Shown in pieces: positions 1 to 7,946 of a stretch of DNA of 50,147 nt. The notes under the pieces are model-generated. The model ran no database searches. It was not told where the DNA came from and saw only the letters and a program-made list of their open reading frames with translations. A program made the position numbers and the translations under genes. Every line of letters begins with the position of its first letter. Position 1 is the stretch's first letter. The DNA lies in the NCBI GenBank assembly GCA_001771935.1, contig MERD01000071.1:1-50147 (forward strand). Reading direction: 5' to 3'. The DNA comes from Betaproteobacteria bacterium RIFCSPLOWO2_02_FULL_67_26 (lineage in GTDB: Bacteria; Pseudomonadota; Gammaproteobacteria; Burkholderiales; SG8-41).

Positions 1-2143
1 CCAGCGCGCAGCCGGCATTCGCCATCTCATCGTACACCGGGATGCCGAGCGCGGCAGCCCGGGCGCGGAAATCCCGCTTGCGCTGCTCCAGCACCGGCTC
101 GCCGTCGGACCGCAGCACCAGCACGAAATGCGACTGCCCGGGGTAGCGCGCCTGCACGCGCAGCGCCGCCTGCACCAGGTTATCGAGGATCTCGGGCCGG
201 GTGCGGCCCGCGAACGCCGACATATTGAGGTGCATCACCAGCGCCTCCGGCTCGCCGGTGGCGTAGATCGCCTCCAGTATCTTCTCGGCAACGCGGCCGT
301 CCTCCTGTTGCAGCGTTCCCACCGGCGCGTCCACCGGGTTGGTGATGCTGGTGCCGGGCGGCAGCTTCAGCGCCGCGAGCGCCTCCACGGTTTCGCGCCC
401 GAACGGCCGGACGTCGAGGTTGAGGCGCGCGAAGTAATCGGTGGCGAGCACGCTCGCGCCGCCGCCGTTGCCGAACAGGACGATCCGCCGCCCCGGCGGG
501 CTCGACCGCGGCGCCAGCGCCTGAAACACGAGCAGCGTGTCGATGAACTCATCGAGCGTCTCCGCCATCACGCAGCCGGTCTGCCTCGAGAGCGCCACCC
601 ACGCGCGGTCATCGCCCGCGAGCGAGCCGGTGTGCGAAACCGCCGCCGCCCGGCCCTGCGCGGTGCGGCCGCCCTTGAGGATCACCACCGGCTTCGCCGC
701 GCGCGCGTCGCGCAGCAGCTCGAACAGCTTGCGCCCGTCCTTCGCGGTCTCGATGTAGAGGCCGACCACCTTCGTCTGCGGATCGGCAAAGTAGAACTCG
801 ATGAGGTCGTTGGGCGTCACGTCGGCGCAGTTGCCGACGGTGATGAGCCCCGAGAACTTGAGCCCGCGCGCGAGCCCGCGCCGGATGATGTCGGTGCCGA
901 GGCCGCCGCTCTGCGAAACGATGCCGACCGTGCCCACTTCCTCGGGCCCGATCTCGGTGAAGGTGACGCGCCCGCGTGGCGTGTAGATCCCGAGGCAGTT
1001 GGGACCGATCAACCGCATGGCGCCGGCACGCGCGGCGGCCGCCAGCACTTCCTGCAGTTCCCTGCCCTCGTCCACTTCGCCGAATCCGCTCGAGATCACC
1101 TGGGCGAAGCGCACGCGGCCCCTCGCCTCCAGCAGCAACGGCGCCACTTGTGCCGCGGCGATGGCGATATAGGCATAGTCCACCGGTTGCGGCGTGTCTC
1201 CCAACGAGCGGTAGGCCGGCAGCCCGTCGATTTCCTTCGCCGTGGGATGGATCGGGTAAACCTCGCCCGCGTAGCCGAACTCCCGTATCCGGCGGATGAA
1301 GATATTGGGCAGCGCCGCACCCTTGGTCGAGGCGCCGACCACGGCAACGGTCTTCGGCTCGAACAGCGGCCGGAATCGCTCGATCACGCTGTCGCTGCTC
1401 TCGCGGGTGGTTCGTGGTTCGTGGATCGTGGATGGTGCGACACGCGTCAGTATGAACCGCGCGTCCACGGCGACTGCTCCGTGCTCCGAAACGATCAACG
1501 GATTGATGTCGGCTTCCGCGATGTCCGGCGCATGCGTCATCAGCAAGCCGCCCTCGCCGCCGACCTTGAGCAGCGCGTCGACTATGGCCTCGCGCGAGGC
1601 CGGCTTGCGCCCACGCGTACCGCGAAGCAGCGCGGCTCCCTTGAGTTCATCGAGCATTTCACCGGCGTCTACGCGCGTGATCGGGCAAATGCGAAACGAG
1701 ACATCGGCCAGCACTTCGACAAAGACGCCGCCCAGCCCCACCATCACGAGCGGCCCGAACTGCGGGTCGTTCAGACCGCCGATCACGACCTCCTGCCCTG
1801 CCGGCGCCATTTCCTCGAGCAGAAAGCCGTCGATGCGCGCGCTCTCGATCGCGGGCAGCTTCATCATCGCGCGCACGGATTCCTCGACTTCGCCAGCGTT
1901 CTTGAGCCCGACTCTCACGCCGCCCGCGTCGCTCTTGTGCAGGATGTCGGGCGAGACGACCTTCAGCGCCAAAGGTGCCTTGAGCTTTTCACAGGCCGCA
2001 GCCGCTTCGGCCGCGCCCTGGATCAACAGAGACTTCGGGACGGTCAGGCCGAAGCCCGCCAGGAGCGCTTTGCCCGCGAGCTCGTCGAGCGCGGCGCGGC
2101 GCGCAGCGCGCGCCCGGGCGATGAGTTCGGCGCCGGCGCTCAC
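1..2143 (-). CDS. ADP-forming acyl-CoA synthetase, beta-alpha fusion (3' end outside window)
   Basis: Predicted acyl-CoA + ADP + Pi <-> acid + CoA + ATP enzyme (acetyl-CoA synthetase, ADP-forming family), cytosolic. About 714 residues lie in the window and the stop is just beyond base 1. The N-terminal part (about residues 1-230) is an ATP-grasp beta domain (LALKVVSPDILHKSDAGGV, then EADINPLIV). A repeat-encoded linker (about 236-247) follows, then a CoA-binding Rossmann domain starting at TVAVVGAS and a succinyl-CoA-ligase-like domain. The phosphohistidine loop AVSHTGSLAG is present, with His near residue 504. Start: the GTG at 2143 has GGAGGT six bases upstream (2155-2150). An ATG at 2164 overlaps the stop of the biotin carboxylase gene and adds seven residues, but lacks that spacing. 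Acyl specificity cannot be read; members act on acetate, propionate, aryl acids or malonate-like acids. Likely cotranscribed with the upstream carboxylase genes. Confidence 0.85.
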   Translation of the reverse strand, partial: MSAGAELIARARAARRAALDELAGKALLAGFGLTVPKSLLIQGAAEAAAACEKLKAPLALKVVSPDILHKSDAGGVRVGLKNAGEVEESVRAMMKLPAIESARIDGFLLEEMAPAGQEVVIGGLNDPQFGPLVMVGLGGVFVEVLADVSFRICPITRVDAGEMLDELKGAALLRGTRGRKPASREAIVDALLKVGGEGGLLMTHAPDIAEADINPLIVSEHGAVAVDARFILTRVAPSTIHEPRTTRESSDSVIERFRPLFEPKTVAVVGASTKGAALPNIFIRRIREFGYAGEVYPIHPTAKEIDGLPAYRSLGDTPQPVDYAYIAIAAAQVAPLLLEARGRVRFAQVISSGFGEVDEGRELQEVLAAAARAGAMRLIGPNCLGIYTPRGRVTFTEIGPEEVGTVGIVSQSGGLGTDIIRRGLARGLKFSGLITVGNCADVTPNDLIEFYFADPQTKVVGLYIETAKDGRKLFELLRDARAAKPVVILKGGRTAQGRAAAVSHTGSLAGDDRAWVALSRQTGCVMAETLDEFIDTLLVFQALAPRSSPPGRRIVLFGNGGGASVLATDYFARLNLDVRPFGRETVEALAALKLPPGTSITNPVDAPVGTLQQEDGRVAEKILEAIYATGEPEALVMHLNMSAFAGRTRPEILDNLVQAALRVQARYPGQSHFVLVLRSDGEPVLEQRKRDFRARAAALGIPVYDEMANAGCAL
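1405..1438. repeat. heptamer tandem repeat in the domain linker
   Basis: Four degenerate 7-bp units on the plus strand (GGTTCGT, GGTTCGT, GGATCGT, GGATGGT) lie inside the acyl-CoA synthetase gene. They fall where the ATP-grasp domain ends and the CoA-binding domain begins. They stay open in the coding frame and encode a Thr/Ser/Arg/Pro-rich linker. Confidence 0.6.
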
Positions 2144-2160
2144 GCGGCCACCTCCGCTGC

Positions 2161-3516
2161 TCATGCGGCCTGCTTCCGCGCGAGGACTTCGGCGATGAGC
2201 CCGGTATGCACGTGCCCGGAGCGAAACGCCTCCGAGCGCAGCACCGCCAGCACCGCCGGGATGTTGACCTTCGGACCCTGGATGTCGAACGCCTCGAGCG
2301 CTTCGACCAGGCGGTCGATGGCCCGGTCCCGCGTCTGCGCGTGGACGATCACCTTGGCGATCATGGGGTCGTAGTGCGGCGTGACGTCGCGCCCTTCGGC
2401 ATAGCCGGTCTCCACGCGCACTGACTTGTCCTGCGGCGGGCGGAACACCTTGAGCCGGCCGGGAGACGGGAAGAAGTTCTTCGGGTCCTCGGCATAGACC
2501 CGCGCCTGGATCGAGTGGCCGGCGATCCCGATGCGCTTCGGCAATATGCCTGCGAGCGGCTCGCCGGCCGCGGAGCGGATCTGCGCCTGCACCAGGTCCA
2601 CGCCGGTCACTTCCTCGGTCACGCCGTGCTCGACCTGCAGCCGCGTGTTCATCTCCAGGAAGCTGAACGCGCCATCGGCGCCGAGCAGCATCTCCACCGT
2701 GCCGATGTTGTCGTAGCCGATCCCGCGCATGATCGTGGCGATCCGCTCCGCCATCGCATCGGCCTTCTCGCGCGGCACCGCCGGCGCCGGCGCCTCCTCG
2801 ATCACCTTCTGATTGCGCCGCTGCGTCGAGCAATCGCGCTCGAACAGGTGCGCCACGCCGCCGTGCGCGTCGCCCAGCACCTGGAACTCGACGTGGCGAG
2901 GGCGCTCGATCAGCCGCTCGAGATAGACCTCGGCATTGCCGAAGCCGCGCTCCGCCATCGAGCGCGAGCGCTCCACCGCGGCGATGAGCCCCGCTTCGTC
3001 CTGCGCCGGCAGCATGCCGATCCCGCCCCCGCCGCCCGCGGGCTTGACCAGCAGCGGGAAGCCGATCGCCCGGGCCGCGGCGAGCGTGGCGTCCCGGTCG
3101 GCCGACAGCACGCCCGAGCCGGTCGACATCGGCATGCCGTGGCTTGCGGCCAGCTCGCGCGCGCGCGTCTTGTGCCCCATGGCCTCGATCCAGCGCGGCG
3201 AAGGCCCGATGAAGCGCGCGCCGCCTTGGGTCACTTTCTGCGCGAAGGCCGCGTTTTCCGACAGAAAGCCGTAGCCGGGATGCAGCCCGTCGGCGTGCGA
3301 CTTGCGCACGACCTCGAGCAAGATATCCACATTGAGGTAGCTCTCGCGCGCCGGCGCGGGGCCGATCGCGTAGGTCTCGCCCGCCATCTCCAGGTACGGC
3401 GCCCCGGCGTCGGCTTCGGAATAGACGGCAACGGAATGGATGCCCATCTCCCCCAGCGCCCGCAGCACCCGTGACGCCACGGCCCCGCGGTTGGCCACTA
3501 ACACCTTGTTAAACAT
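2161..3516 (-). CDS. biotin carboxylase subunit of an acyl-CoA carboxylase
   Basis: 451 residues, close to the usual 445-450 of free-standing AccC-type subunits. Uses ATP and bicarbonate to carboxylate carrier-bound biotin. It has the N-terminal NKVLVANRGAVASRV segment, HPGYGFLSEN, a glycine-rich ATP loop (KPAGGGGGIGM), the catalytic stretch EMNTRLQVEH and a C-terminal YDPMIAKV segment. It has no biotinyl domain of its own, so the 73-residue carrier at 7609-7830 is the obvious partner. Oddity: the glycine loop has Ile where AccC-type enzymes usually have Arg or Lys. The start ATG lies 8 bp after the stop of the carboxyltransferase gene, and the stop overlaps the first ATG of the CoA synthetase gene. 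The open frame extends upstream to 3837, but that part overlaps the carboxyltransferase gene and is not coding. Confidence 0.92.
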   Translation of the reverse strand: MFNKVLVANRGAVASRVLRALGEMGIHSVAVYSEADAGAPYLEMAGETYAIGPAPARESYLNVDILLEVVRKSHADGLHPGYGFLSENAAFAQKVTQGGARFIGPSPRWIEAMGHKTRARELAASHGMPMSTGSGVLSADRDATLAAARAIGFPLLVKPAGGGGGIGMLPAQDEAGLIAAVERSRSMAERGFGNAEVYLERLIERPRHVEFQVLGDAHGGVAHLFERDCSTQRRNQKVIEEAPAPAVPREKADAMAERIATIMRGIGYDNIGTVEMLLGADGAFSFLEMNTRLQVEHGVTEEVTGVDLVQAQIRSAAGEPLAGILPKRIGIAGHSIQARVYAEDPKNFFPSPGRLKVFRPPQDKSVRVETGYAEGRDVTPHYDPMIAKVIVHAQTRDRAIDRLVEALEAFDIQGPKVNIPAVLAVLRSEAFRSGHVHTGLIAEVLARKQAA

Positions 3517-3524
3517 TGGAAATT

Positions 3525-5060
3525 TCAGTAGCTGGTGGGCCAGCTCCGCATCAGGTGCTGCCCCACGCCCTTCGTCGCGCGCAGCTTGTAGACCTCCAGC
3601 ATGCGGATGAGATAGTCGCGGGTGTCCTCCGGCCGGATCACGTCCTGCGCCGCGTAGACCTCGGCCAGCCCCCAGACGTCCGCGCCCTTCCGGATCTGCG
3701 CGAATTTTTCCTCGAACCCGGGCTCGCCCGCCCCCACGCCGTGCACGATCCTGGTCGCGAATTCGGGGCTCATGAAGCTCACCTCCGCGGTCGGCCACGC
3801 CGCGACGTCGTCCGAATGGCGTCCCCCGCCCATGCACACGTAGGCGCGCCCGTAGCTCTTGCGGATGATCACGGACAGCCGCGGCACGGTGAGGAGCGTC
3901 ATTGCGTTCATGAAGTTCATGATCTTGCCCGGCGCGCCCGCACGCTCGGCCTCGGTGCCGATCTGGAATCCCGGGGTGTCCACCAGCAGCACGATCGGGA
4001 CGTTGAAAGAGTCGCAGAGCACGAGGAAGTCCACGATCTTGCGGCAGGCGTCGGCGTCGAGCGCGCCGCCGCGATGCAGCGGATTGTTGGCGACGATGCC
4101 GACGCTCCTGCCGCCGAGCCGCGCCAGCCCGACGACCGCGCTCTTGCCGAAGCGCGGCTTGATCTCGAACAGCGTGTCCTGGTCCACGACCGCGCGGATG
4201 ATCCGCTTCATGTCGTAGACCTGGGTGCGGCTCTCGGGCAGTACCGCGAATACCTTGTCCATGTCCGCGCCCGAGCCGGCCGCTACCGGCGCATCGGGCG
4301 GCGCTTCCAGGTGATGGCCCGGCAGGTACGAGAGGAAGCGCTTGATCGCATCGAACACTTCCTCTTCCTTGTCGACCACCTGGTCCACGAGGCCCGTCAC
4401 CTCGGCGTGCAGCCGCCAGCCGCCGAGATCATCGGCAGACACCTTTTCCCCGAGCGCCATCGACACGAGCCGCGGGCTCGACACCGCCACGATCGCGCCT
4501 TTCTGCATCACCGAGAAATCGGCCTGGCAGGTGAGCCAGGTCGAGGAGCCGAACGAGGGGCCGAGCGCGGCCGCGCACAGGGGCGTCTCGCGCAGGCGCC
4601 GGAATTGCGTGATGTCGTTGCCCAGCAGCTGACCCATGCCGCGCGAGCCCATCGCGTCCGGCAACCGCGCGCCGGTCGATTCGCCGATCACCACGAGCGG
4701 CATGCCGCGCTCGGTGGAAGCGCGCTTCATGTGCGCGATCTTCTTGCTGTTGGTCGCGCTGGTGGAGGCGCCCTTCACCGTGAAATCGTTGACGACGATG
4801 CAGACGTCGCGCCCGTTGATCTTCGCGTAGCCGGCGAGCTTGCCGTCGGTCTGCGTCTCGTCGGCCTGCTCCGGATAGACGCCGGAAGCGCCAAACAGGC
4901 CGGACTCGATGAACGTGTCATCGTCCACCAGGTAGGCGATCCGCTCGCGCGCGTTCCACACGCCGGCGGCCTTCCGCTTTGCGTACTTTTCCGCGCCCCC
5001 GCCGGCGAGCGCTTTCGCCCGCCGTGCCTCGAATTCCGCCAATAAAGTCTCGTATGCCAT
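3525..5060 (-). CDS. acyl-CoA carboxylase carboxyltransferase subunit (CT1)
   Basis: 511 residues, the normal length for PccB/MccB-type carboxyltransferase beta subunits. Transfers the carboxyl group from biotin to an acyl-CoA such as propionyl-, methylcrotonyl- or acetyl-CoA. It shows the N-terminal NARERIAYLVDD motif, a first crotonase-like fold (GESTGARLPDAMGSRGMG) and a second one (GGALDADACRKIVDF, VDTPGFQIGTEAE, VCMGGG). Ends in WPTSY, like CT3 at 11264. AAAAGGAAAGC precedes the ATG. Directly followed by biotin carboxylase, which supports a two-gene CT-BC unit. Substrate not determinable from sequence. Confidence 0.9.
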   Translation of the reverse strand: MAYETLLAEFEARRAKALAGGGAEKYAKRKAAGVWNARERIAYLVDDDTFIESGLFGASGVYPEQADETQTDGKLAGYAKINGRDVCIVVNDFTVKGASTSATNSKKIAHMKRASTERGMPLVVIGESTGARLPDAMGSRGMGQLLGNDITQFRRLRETPLCAAALGPSFGSSTWLTCQADFSVMQKGAIVAVSSPRLVSMALGEKVSADDLGGWRLHAEVTGLVDQVVDKEEEVFDAIKRFLSYLPGHHLEAPPDAPVAAGSGADMDKVFAVLPESRTQVYDMKRIIRAVVDQDTLFEIKPRFGKSAVVGLARLGGRSVGIVANNPLHRGGALDADACRKIVDFLVLCDSFNVPIVLLVDTPGFQIGTEAERAGAPGKIMNFMNAMTLLTVPRLSVIIRKSYGRAYVCMGGGRHSDDVAAWPTAEVSFMSPEFATRIVHGVGAGEPGFEEKFAQIRKGADVWGLAEVYAAQDVIRPEDTRDYLIRMLEVYKLRATKGVGQHLMRSWPTSY

Positions 5061-5115
5061 CGCTTTCCTTTTTCGAGCGGGTTCTGGTGCGATTTTCCCT
5101 ATGAAAACGCCCTTG

Positions 5116-5175
5116 TTAGTAGGCGCTCACTTTTCGGCTGTTTTGGGCCTCAAATCCCTTCATTCCCGCGCTCAT
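5116..5175 (-). CDS. possible 19-residue coupled small ORF
   Basis: An ATG overlaps the TGA of the CT2 gene as ATGA and opens a 19-codon frame (MSAGMKGFEAQNSRKVSAY) ending in TAA. It fills half of the 111-bp gap between CT2 and CT1. There is no recognisable motif, and the only support is the start-stop overlap. It may be chance. Confidence 0.18.
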   Translation of the reverse strand: MSAGMKGFEAQNSRKVSAY

Positions 5176-6740
5176 GGCCGTACCCCCGCCCGTGCCTTGG
5201 GGCCAAGGCGCGTCCGCATCCCCGGCCACGCCGCTTCGAGAAAGCGGCACAGGTAGGGGCGCGTCTCGCGCGGGTCGATCAGGTCCTCCACCGCGAACGC
5301 CTCGGCGGTGCGAAATGGCGAGGCATAGGCACGGATTTCCTGCTCGATCTCGCGCTCGCGCTGCGCCGGGTCTGCCGCGGAATCGATCTCGCGCCGGAAC
5401 GCCGCTTTCACGCCGCCTTCGATCGGCAAGGATCCCCATTCCGCGGACGGCCACGCGATCTTGAAATTGAGTCCCGCGCGGTCCACGGTGCTGCCGCCGG
5501 CCATACCGTAGCACTTGCGCACCACCACCGTATAGACCGGAACCGTGAGCTGCATGTTGAGAAAGCGACCTTGCATGCCGATGCGCAGCATCCCCGCCGC
5601 TTCCGATTCCAGCCCGATCTGGAAACCCGGCACGTCTACCAGGAACACCAGCGGGATGTTGAACGTGTCGCACAGCTCGGTGAAGTGCGTCTGCTTGCGC
5701 GCGGCTTTCACGTCCACCACGCCGCCGTGCATCGGGTTGTAGGCGATCACGCCCACCACTTTGCCGCCAAGCCGCGCGAGGCACGTGATCGCCGCGCGGC
5801 CGAAGGTCGGCTGAATTTCGAAAACCGAATCGCGGTCCACCACCATCGCGATGAGCTTGCGCATGTCGTACGGCTGGCGCGGCGCGCGCGGCACGATATC
5901 GGCGAGCGCGTCTTCGCGACGGTCCGGGGGGTCGTCGCAGGTGATTTCGGGCGGCAGTTCCCAAACGTTGGCCGGCAGGTACGACAGGAAGCGCCGGATC
6001 TGCCGCAGGCAGTCTTCCTCGTTCTCGGCCGCGTTGTCGATGGTGCCCGCGGTGTCCACCGCCATTTGCGCGCCGCCGAGTTCTTCCTTCGCGAGCTTCT
6101 TTCCGTACGCGCGCTCCACCACCGGCGGTCCCGCGGCAAAGATCTGGCTGGTGCCCTTCACCATGATGGTCCAGTGCGAGAGGATCGCGCGTCCCGACGG
6201 TCCGCCCGCCGCGGCGCCCATCACGGCGCTCACCACCGGCACGATGCCGAGCAATTCGACGGAGCGCTCGAAGCCGTCCGGTCCGGAGCCGGGGAACGTG
6301 CTGTAGCCGCGCCGCTCGATGGATTCGACGCTGCCGCCAACACCGTCGATCAGGTTCACCAGCGGAATGCGATAACGCGCGGCGAGGTCTTCGATGAATC
6401 CGCCCTGCCCGCCTTTGCGCCGCCCGCTGCCGGAACCCGAGCCGCCCTTGATGGTGTAGTCCTCCCCGCCCACCGCCACGGGCCGGCCGGCTATCCTGCC
6501 GATGCCCGCCACGTACGGATGGGGCACGAATGACGTGAGCTGCCCGCTGTCGTTGTACTGCGCCTGGCCCGCGAGCTTGCCGACCTCCTGGAAGCTGCCG
6601 GGATCGAGCAGATGCCCGATGCGCTCGCGTACGGTGAGCTTGCCGTCAGCGTGGTGTCGCGCGACGGCGTCCGTCCCGCCGCACTGCTCCGCAAGGCGGC
6701 GGCGCCGGTGGATCTCCTCGATTTCCGCTGACCAGCTCAT
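5172..6740 (-). CDS. acyl-CoA carboxylase carboxyltransferase-like subunit (CT2)
   Basis: 522 residues from the chosen ATG. Carboxyl transferase fold with KLTVRERIGHLLDPGSF near the start, a glycine-rich insert (GGSGSGSGRRKGGQGG) in the first half, and VDVPGFQIGLESEA plus YGMAGGS in the second. It diverges clearly from CT1 and CT3: the first half lacks the GESxGARxPD signature and reads LIDGVGGSVESIE instead. It may be a different specificity class or a decarboxylase-type alpha subunit. Start: ATG at 6740 is preceded by TAAGGAGCCC; an in-frame ATG at 6776 is possible but less likely. First gene of the minus-strand run leading to CT1, biotin carboxylase and CoA synthetase, with a promoter overlapping that of the divergent GntR gene. 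Confidence 0.85.
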   Translation of the reverse strand: MSWSAEIEEIHRRRRLAEQCGGTDAVARHHADGKLTVRERIGHLLDPGSFQEVGKLAGQAQYNDSGQLTSFVPHPYVAGIGRIAGRPVAVGGEDYTIKGGSGSGSGRRKGGQGGFIEDLAARYRIPLVNLIDGVGGSVESIERRGYSTFPGSGPDGFERSVELLGIVPVVSAVMGAAAGGPSGRAILSHWTIMVKGTSQIFAAGPPVVERAYGKKLAKEELGGAQMAVDTAGTIDNAAENEEDCLRQIRRFLSYLPANVWELPPEITCDDPPDRREDALADIVPRAPRQPYDMRKLIAMVVDRDSVFEIQPTFGRAAITCLARLGGKVVGVIAYNPMHGGVVDVKAARKQTHFTELCDTFNIPLVFLVDVPGFQIGLESEAAGMLRIGMQGRFLNMQLTVPVYTVVVRKCYGMAGGSTVDRAGLNFKIAWPSAEWGSLPIEGGVKAAFRREIDSAADPAQREREIEQEIRAYASPFRTAEAFAVEDLIDPRETRPYLCRFLEAAWPGMRTRLGPKARAGVRP

Positions 6741-6796
6741 GGGCTCCTTACTTACAGAAGTCCTGCCATTCCGCAACTAATTGATCTTTATGCTCT

Positions 6797-6862
6797 ATGT
6801 TAGTGGATATCTATTTTGTTGTCAATAAGATTGTTGACAATACTACACGCACAGCCTATCTT
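6797..6862. promoter_or_regulatory. divergent promoters built on one palindrome (probable GntR operator)
   Basis: The arms TTGTCAA (6819-6825) and TTGACAA (6834-6840) are perfect inverted repeats 8 bp apart. Each arm contains a TTGACA -35 box. On the plus strand TTGACA (6834-6839) is followed after 17 bp by TATCTT (6857-6862), reading into the GntR gene. On the minus strand TTGACA (6825-6820) is followed after 17 bp by TAACAT (6802-6797), reading into CT2. A smaller palindrome ATTGT-TG-ACAAT (6830-6841) resembles operators of FCD-type GntR proteins. A repressor bound here would cover both promoters. Confidence 0.6.
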
Positions 6863-6896
6863 GCTCCCAGCGATTCCCGACGGACAGGAGCAGCGC

Positions 6897-7601
6897 ATGA
6901 CCGCAGGCGCGGGGCTGGCAAGGCAGGCAATCGGCGCGTCTCCAGGCGCACCGCTGACGCTGTCGTTGCCCGAGCAGATCGCCGCGCGGCTTTCCGAGCG
7001 CATCATCGCCGGCACCTACGCGCCGGGCCGGCGCGTGATGGAGCAGGCGGTGTCCGCGGAGTTCGGCGTCTCGCGCGGCCCCGTGCGCGAAGCCCTGCGG
7101 CTGCTGGAGAAGGACGGCCTGGTCACCATACTCCCGCGGCGCGGCGCGCAGGTCACCCGGCTCTCGATCGCCGAGGTGCGCGAGATCTTCGACATCCGCG
7201 CGGCGCTGAACGGGCTGCGCGACCGGCAAATCGCCGAGGACCCGGATCGCGGCCGCCTGCTGCCAATGCTGGAAGACAACGTCGCGCGGCTCGCGGGGCT
7301 GGCGCGCGATCCCGGAGAAGGGGACGAATACATCGAGACCGTTTTCGAATTGAACCGCCTGTTGAACGACGCGACACCGAACCGCAGGTTGCGCGCGATC
7401 CTGTCGTCGCTCGCGCTGCAGACGCTGCGCTATTCCCGTCTCGGCCTCGCGACGGTGGGACGCCGGCAACAGTCGGCCGGCAACTGGCAGCGGCTGGTGA
7501 AAGCGGTGCGGGAGGGCGACGGGCTGGAAGCGCAGCGCGCGGCGGAGCAGCGGGTGCTGGATTCGCGCGATGCCGCTATCAGGGAACTTGAAAAAACCTA
7601 A
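6897..7601 (+). CDS. GntR-family transcriptional regulator (FadR/FCD subgroup)
   Basis: 234 residues from the ATG at 6897, which has AGGAG six bases upstream. In-frame starts further up lie inside the promoter. Winged-helix domain at about residues 22-88, including EFGVSRGPVREALRLLEKDGLV as helix-turn-helix and wing. The C-terminal effector domain at about 95-225 looks FCD-like (EIFDIRAALNGL, then VREGD). The histidines that usually bind metal in FCD domains are not at the expected places (FELN around 150-153, and no His near 218-225). The effector pocket may therefore differ or be metal-free. Divergent from the CT2 carboxylase gene, so likely its regulator and autoregulated; the ligand may be an acyl-CoA or organic acid (inference). 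Confidence 0.85.
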   Translation: MTAGAGLARQAIGASPGAPLTLSLPEQIAARLSERIIAGTYAPGRRVMEQAVSAEFGVSRGPVREALRLLEKDGLVTILPRRGAQVTRLSIAEVREIFDIRAALNGLRDRQIAEDPDRGRLLPMLEDNVARLAGLARDPGEGDEYIETVFELNRLLNDATPNRRLRAILSSLALQTLRYSRLGLATVGRRQQSAGNWQRLVKAVREGDGLEAQRAAEQRVLDSRDAAIRELEKT

Positions 7602-7608
7602 CCCGTCC

Positions 7609-7830
7609 TCATCCCTCCAGGACGGCGACGACCTGGCCTTCCGCCACCGGGTCCTTTTCCTGCACCAGGATCTCCTTCACGGTGCCGGGGTCCTCGGTCA
7701 GCACCGGGATCTCCATTTTCATCGATTCGATCACGATGAGCGTGTCGCCGGACTCGACCCGGTCGCCCGGCTTGGACTTCACCTTCCACACCGTGCCGGT
7801 GATCTCGGACTTGATTTCGATGCGCGCCAT
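7609..7830 (-). CDS. biotin carboxyl carrier protein, single-domain
   Basis: 73 residues consisting only of a biotinyl/lipoyl attachment domain. The biotinylation motif ESMKMEIP places the acceptor lysine at residue 38. The C-terminus AEGQVVAVLEG is the usual second half of the fold. Serves as the swinging biotin arm between biotin carboxylase and carboxyltransferase. Convergent with the GntR gene (7-bp gap) and transcribed separately from the carboxylase genes on the same strand. No other carrier domain is present in the window, so it probably serves the biotin carboxylase at 2161 and one or more of the three carboxyltransferases. In-frame extensions upstream lack similarity to the domain. 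Confidence 0.9.
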   Translation of the reverse strand: MARIEIKSEITGTVWKVKSKPGDRVESGDTLIVIESMKMEIPVLTEDPGTVKEILVQEKDPVAEGQVVAVLEG

Positions 7831-7877
7831 GGCTGTGCCCCGAAAAGCGTGCTGGTGCCGCTGAAAACGCCGCGGCG

Positions 7878-7922
7878 AGTATATCAGGTTGTCTACCGCC
7901 CGGCTGCTGCGTAACATTACGC
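7878..7922 (-). promoter_or_regulatory. possible extended -10 promoter and dyad before the biotin carrier gene
   Basis: On the minus strand TGATATACT (7886-7878) is an extended -10 box about 50 bp before the carrier start. No good -35 is visible. Just upstream is the 14-bp dyad GCGTAA-CA-TTACGC (7909-7922), which sits between this promoter and the divergent hydratase gene and could be an operator. Confidence 0.35.
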
Positions 7923-7946
7923 GCTGCGATGGTTGAGCAGGTTTCC

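Noticed and set aside
128-2374. A 748-codon plus-strand open frame
   Set aside because: Antisense to the acyl-CoA synthetase, whose minus-strand frame shows ATP-grasp, CoA-binding and phosphohistidine motifs.
6738-6776. Longer CT2 start at 6776
   Set aside because: It adds 12 residues without family similarity, while the ATG at 6740 follows a purine-rich AAGGAG.
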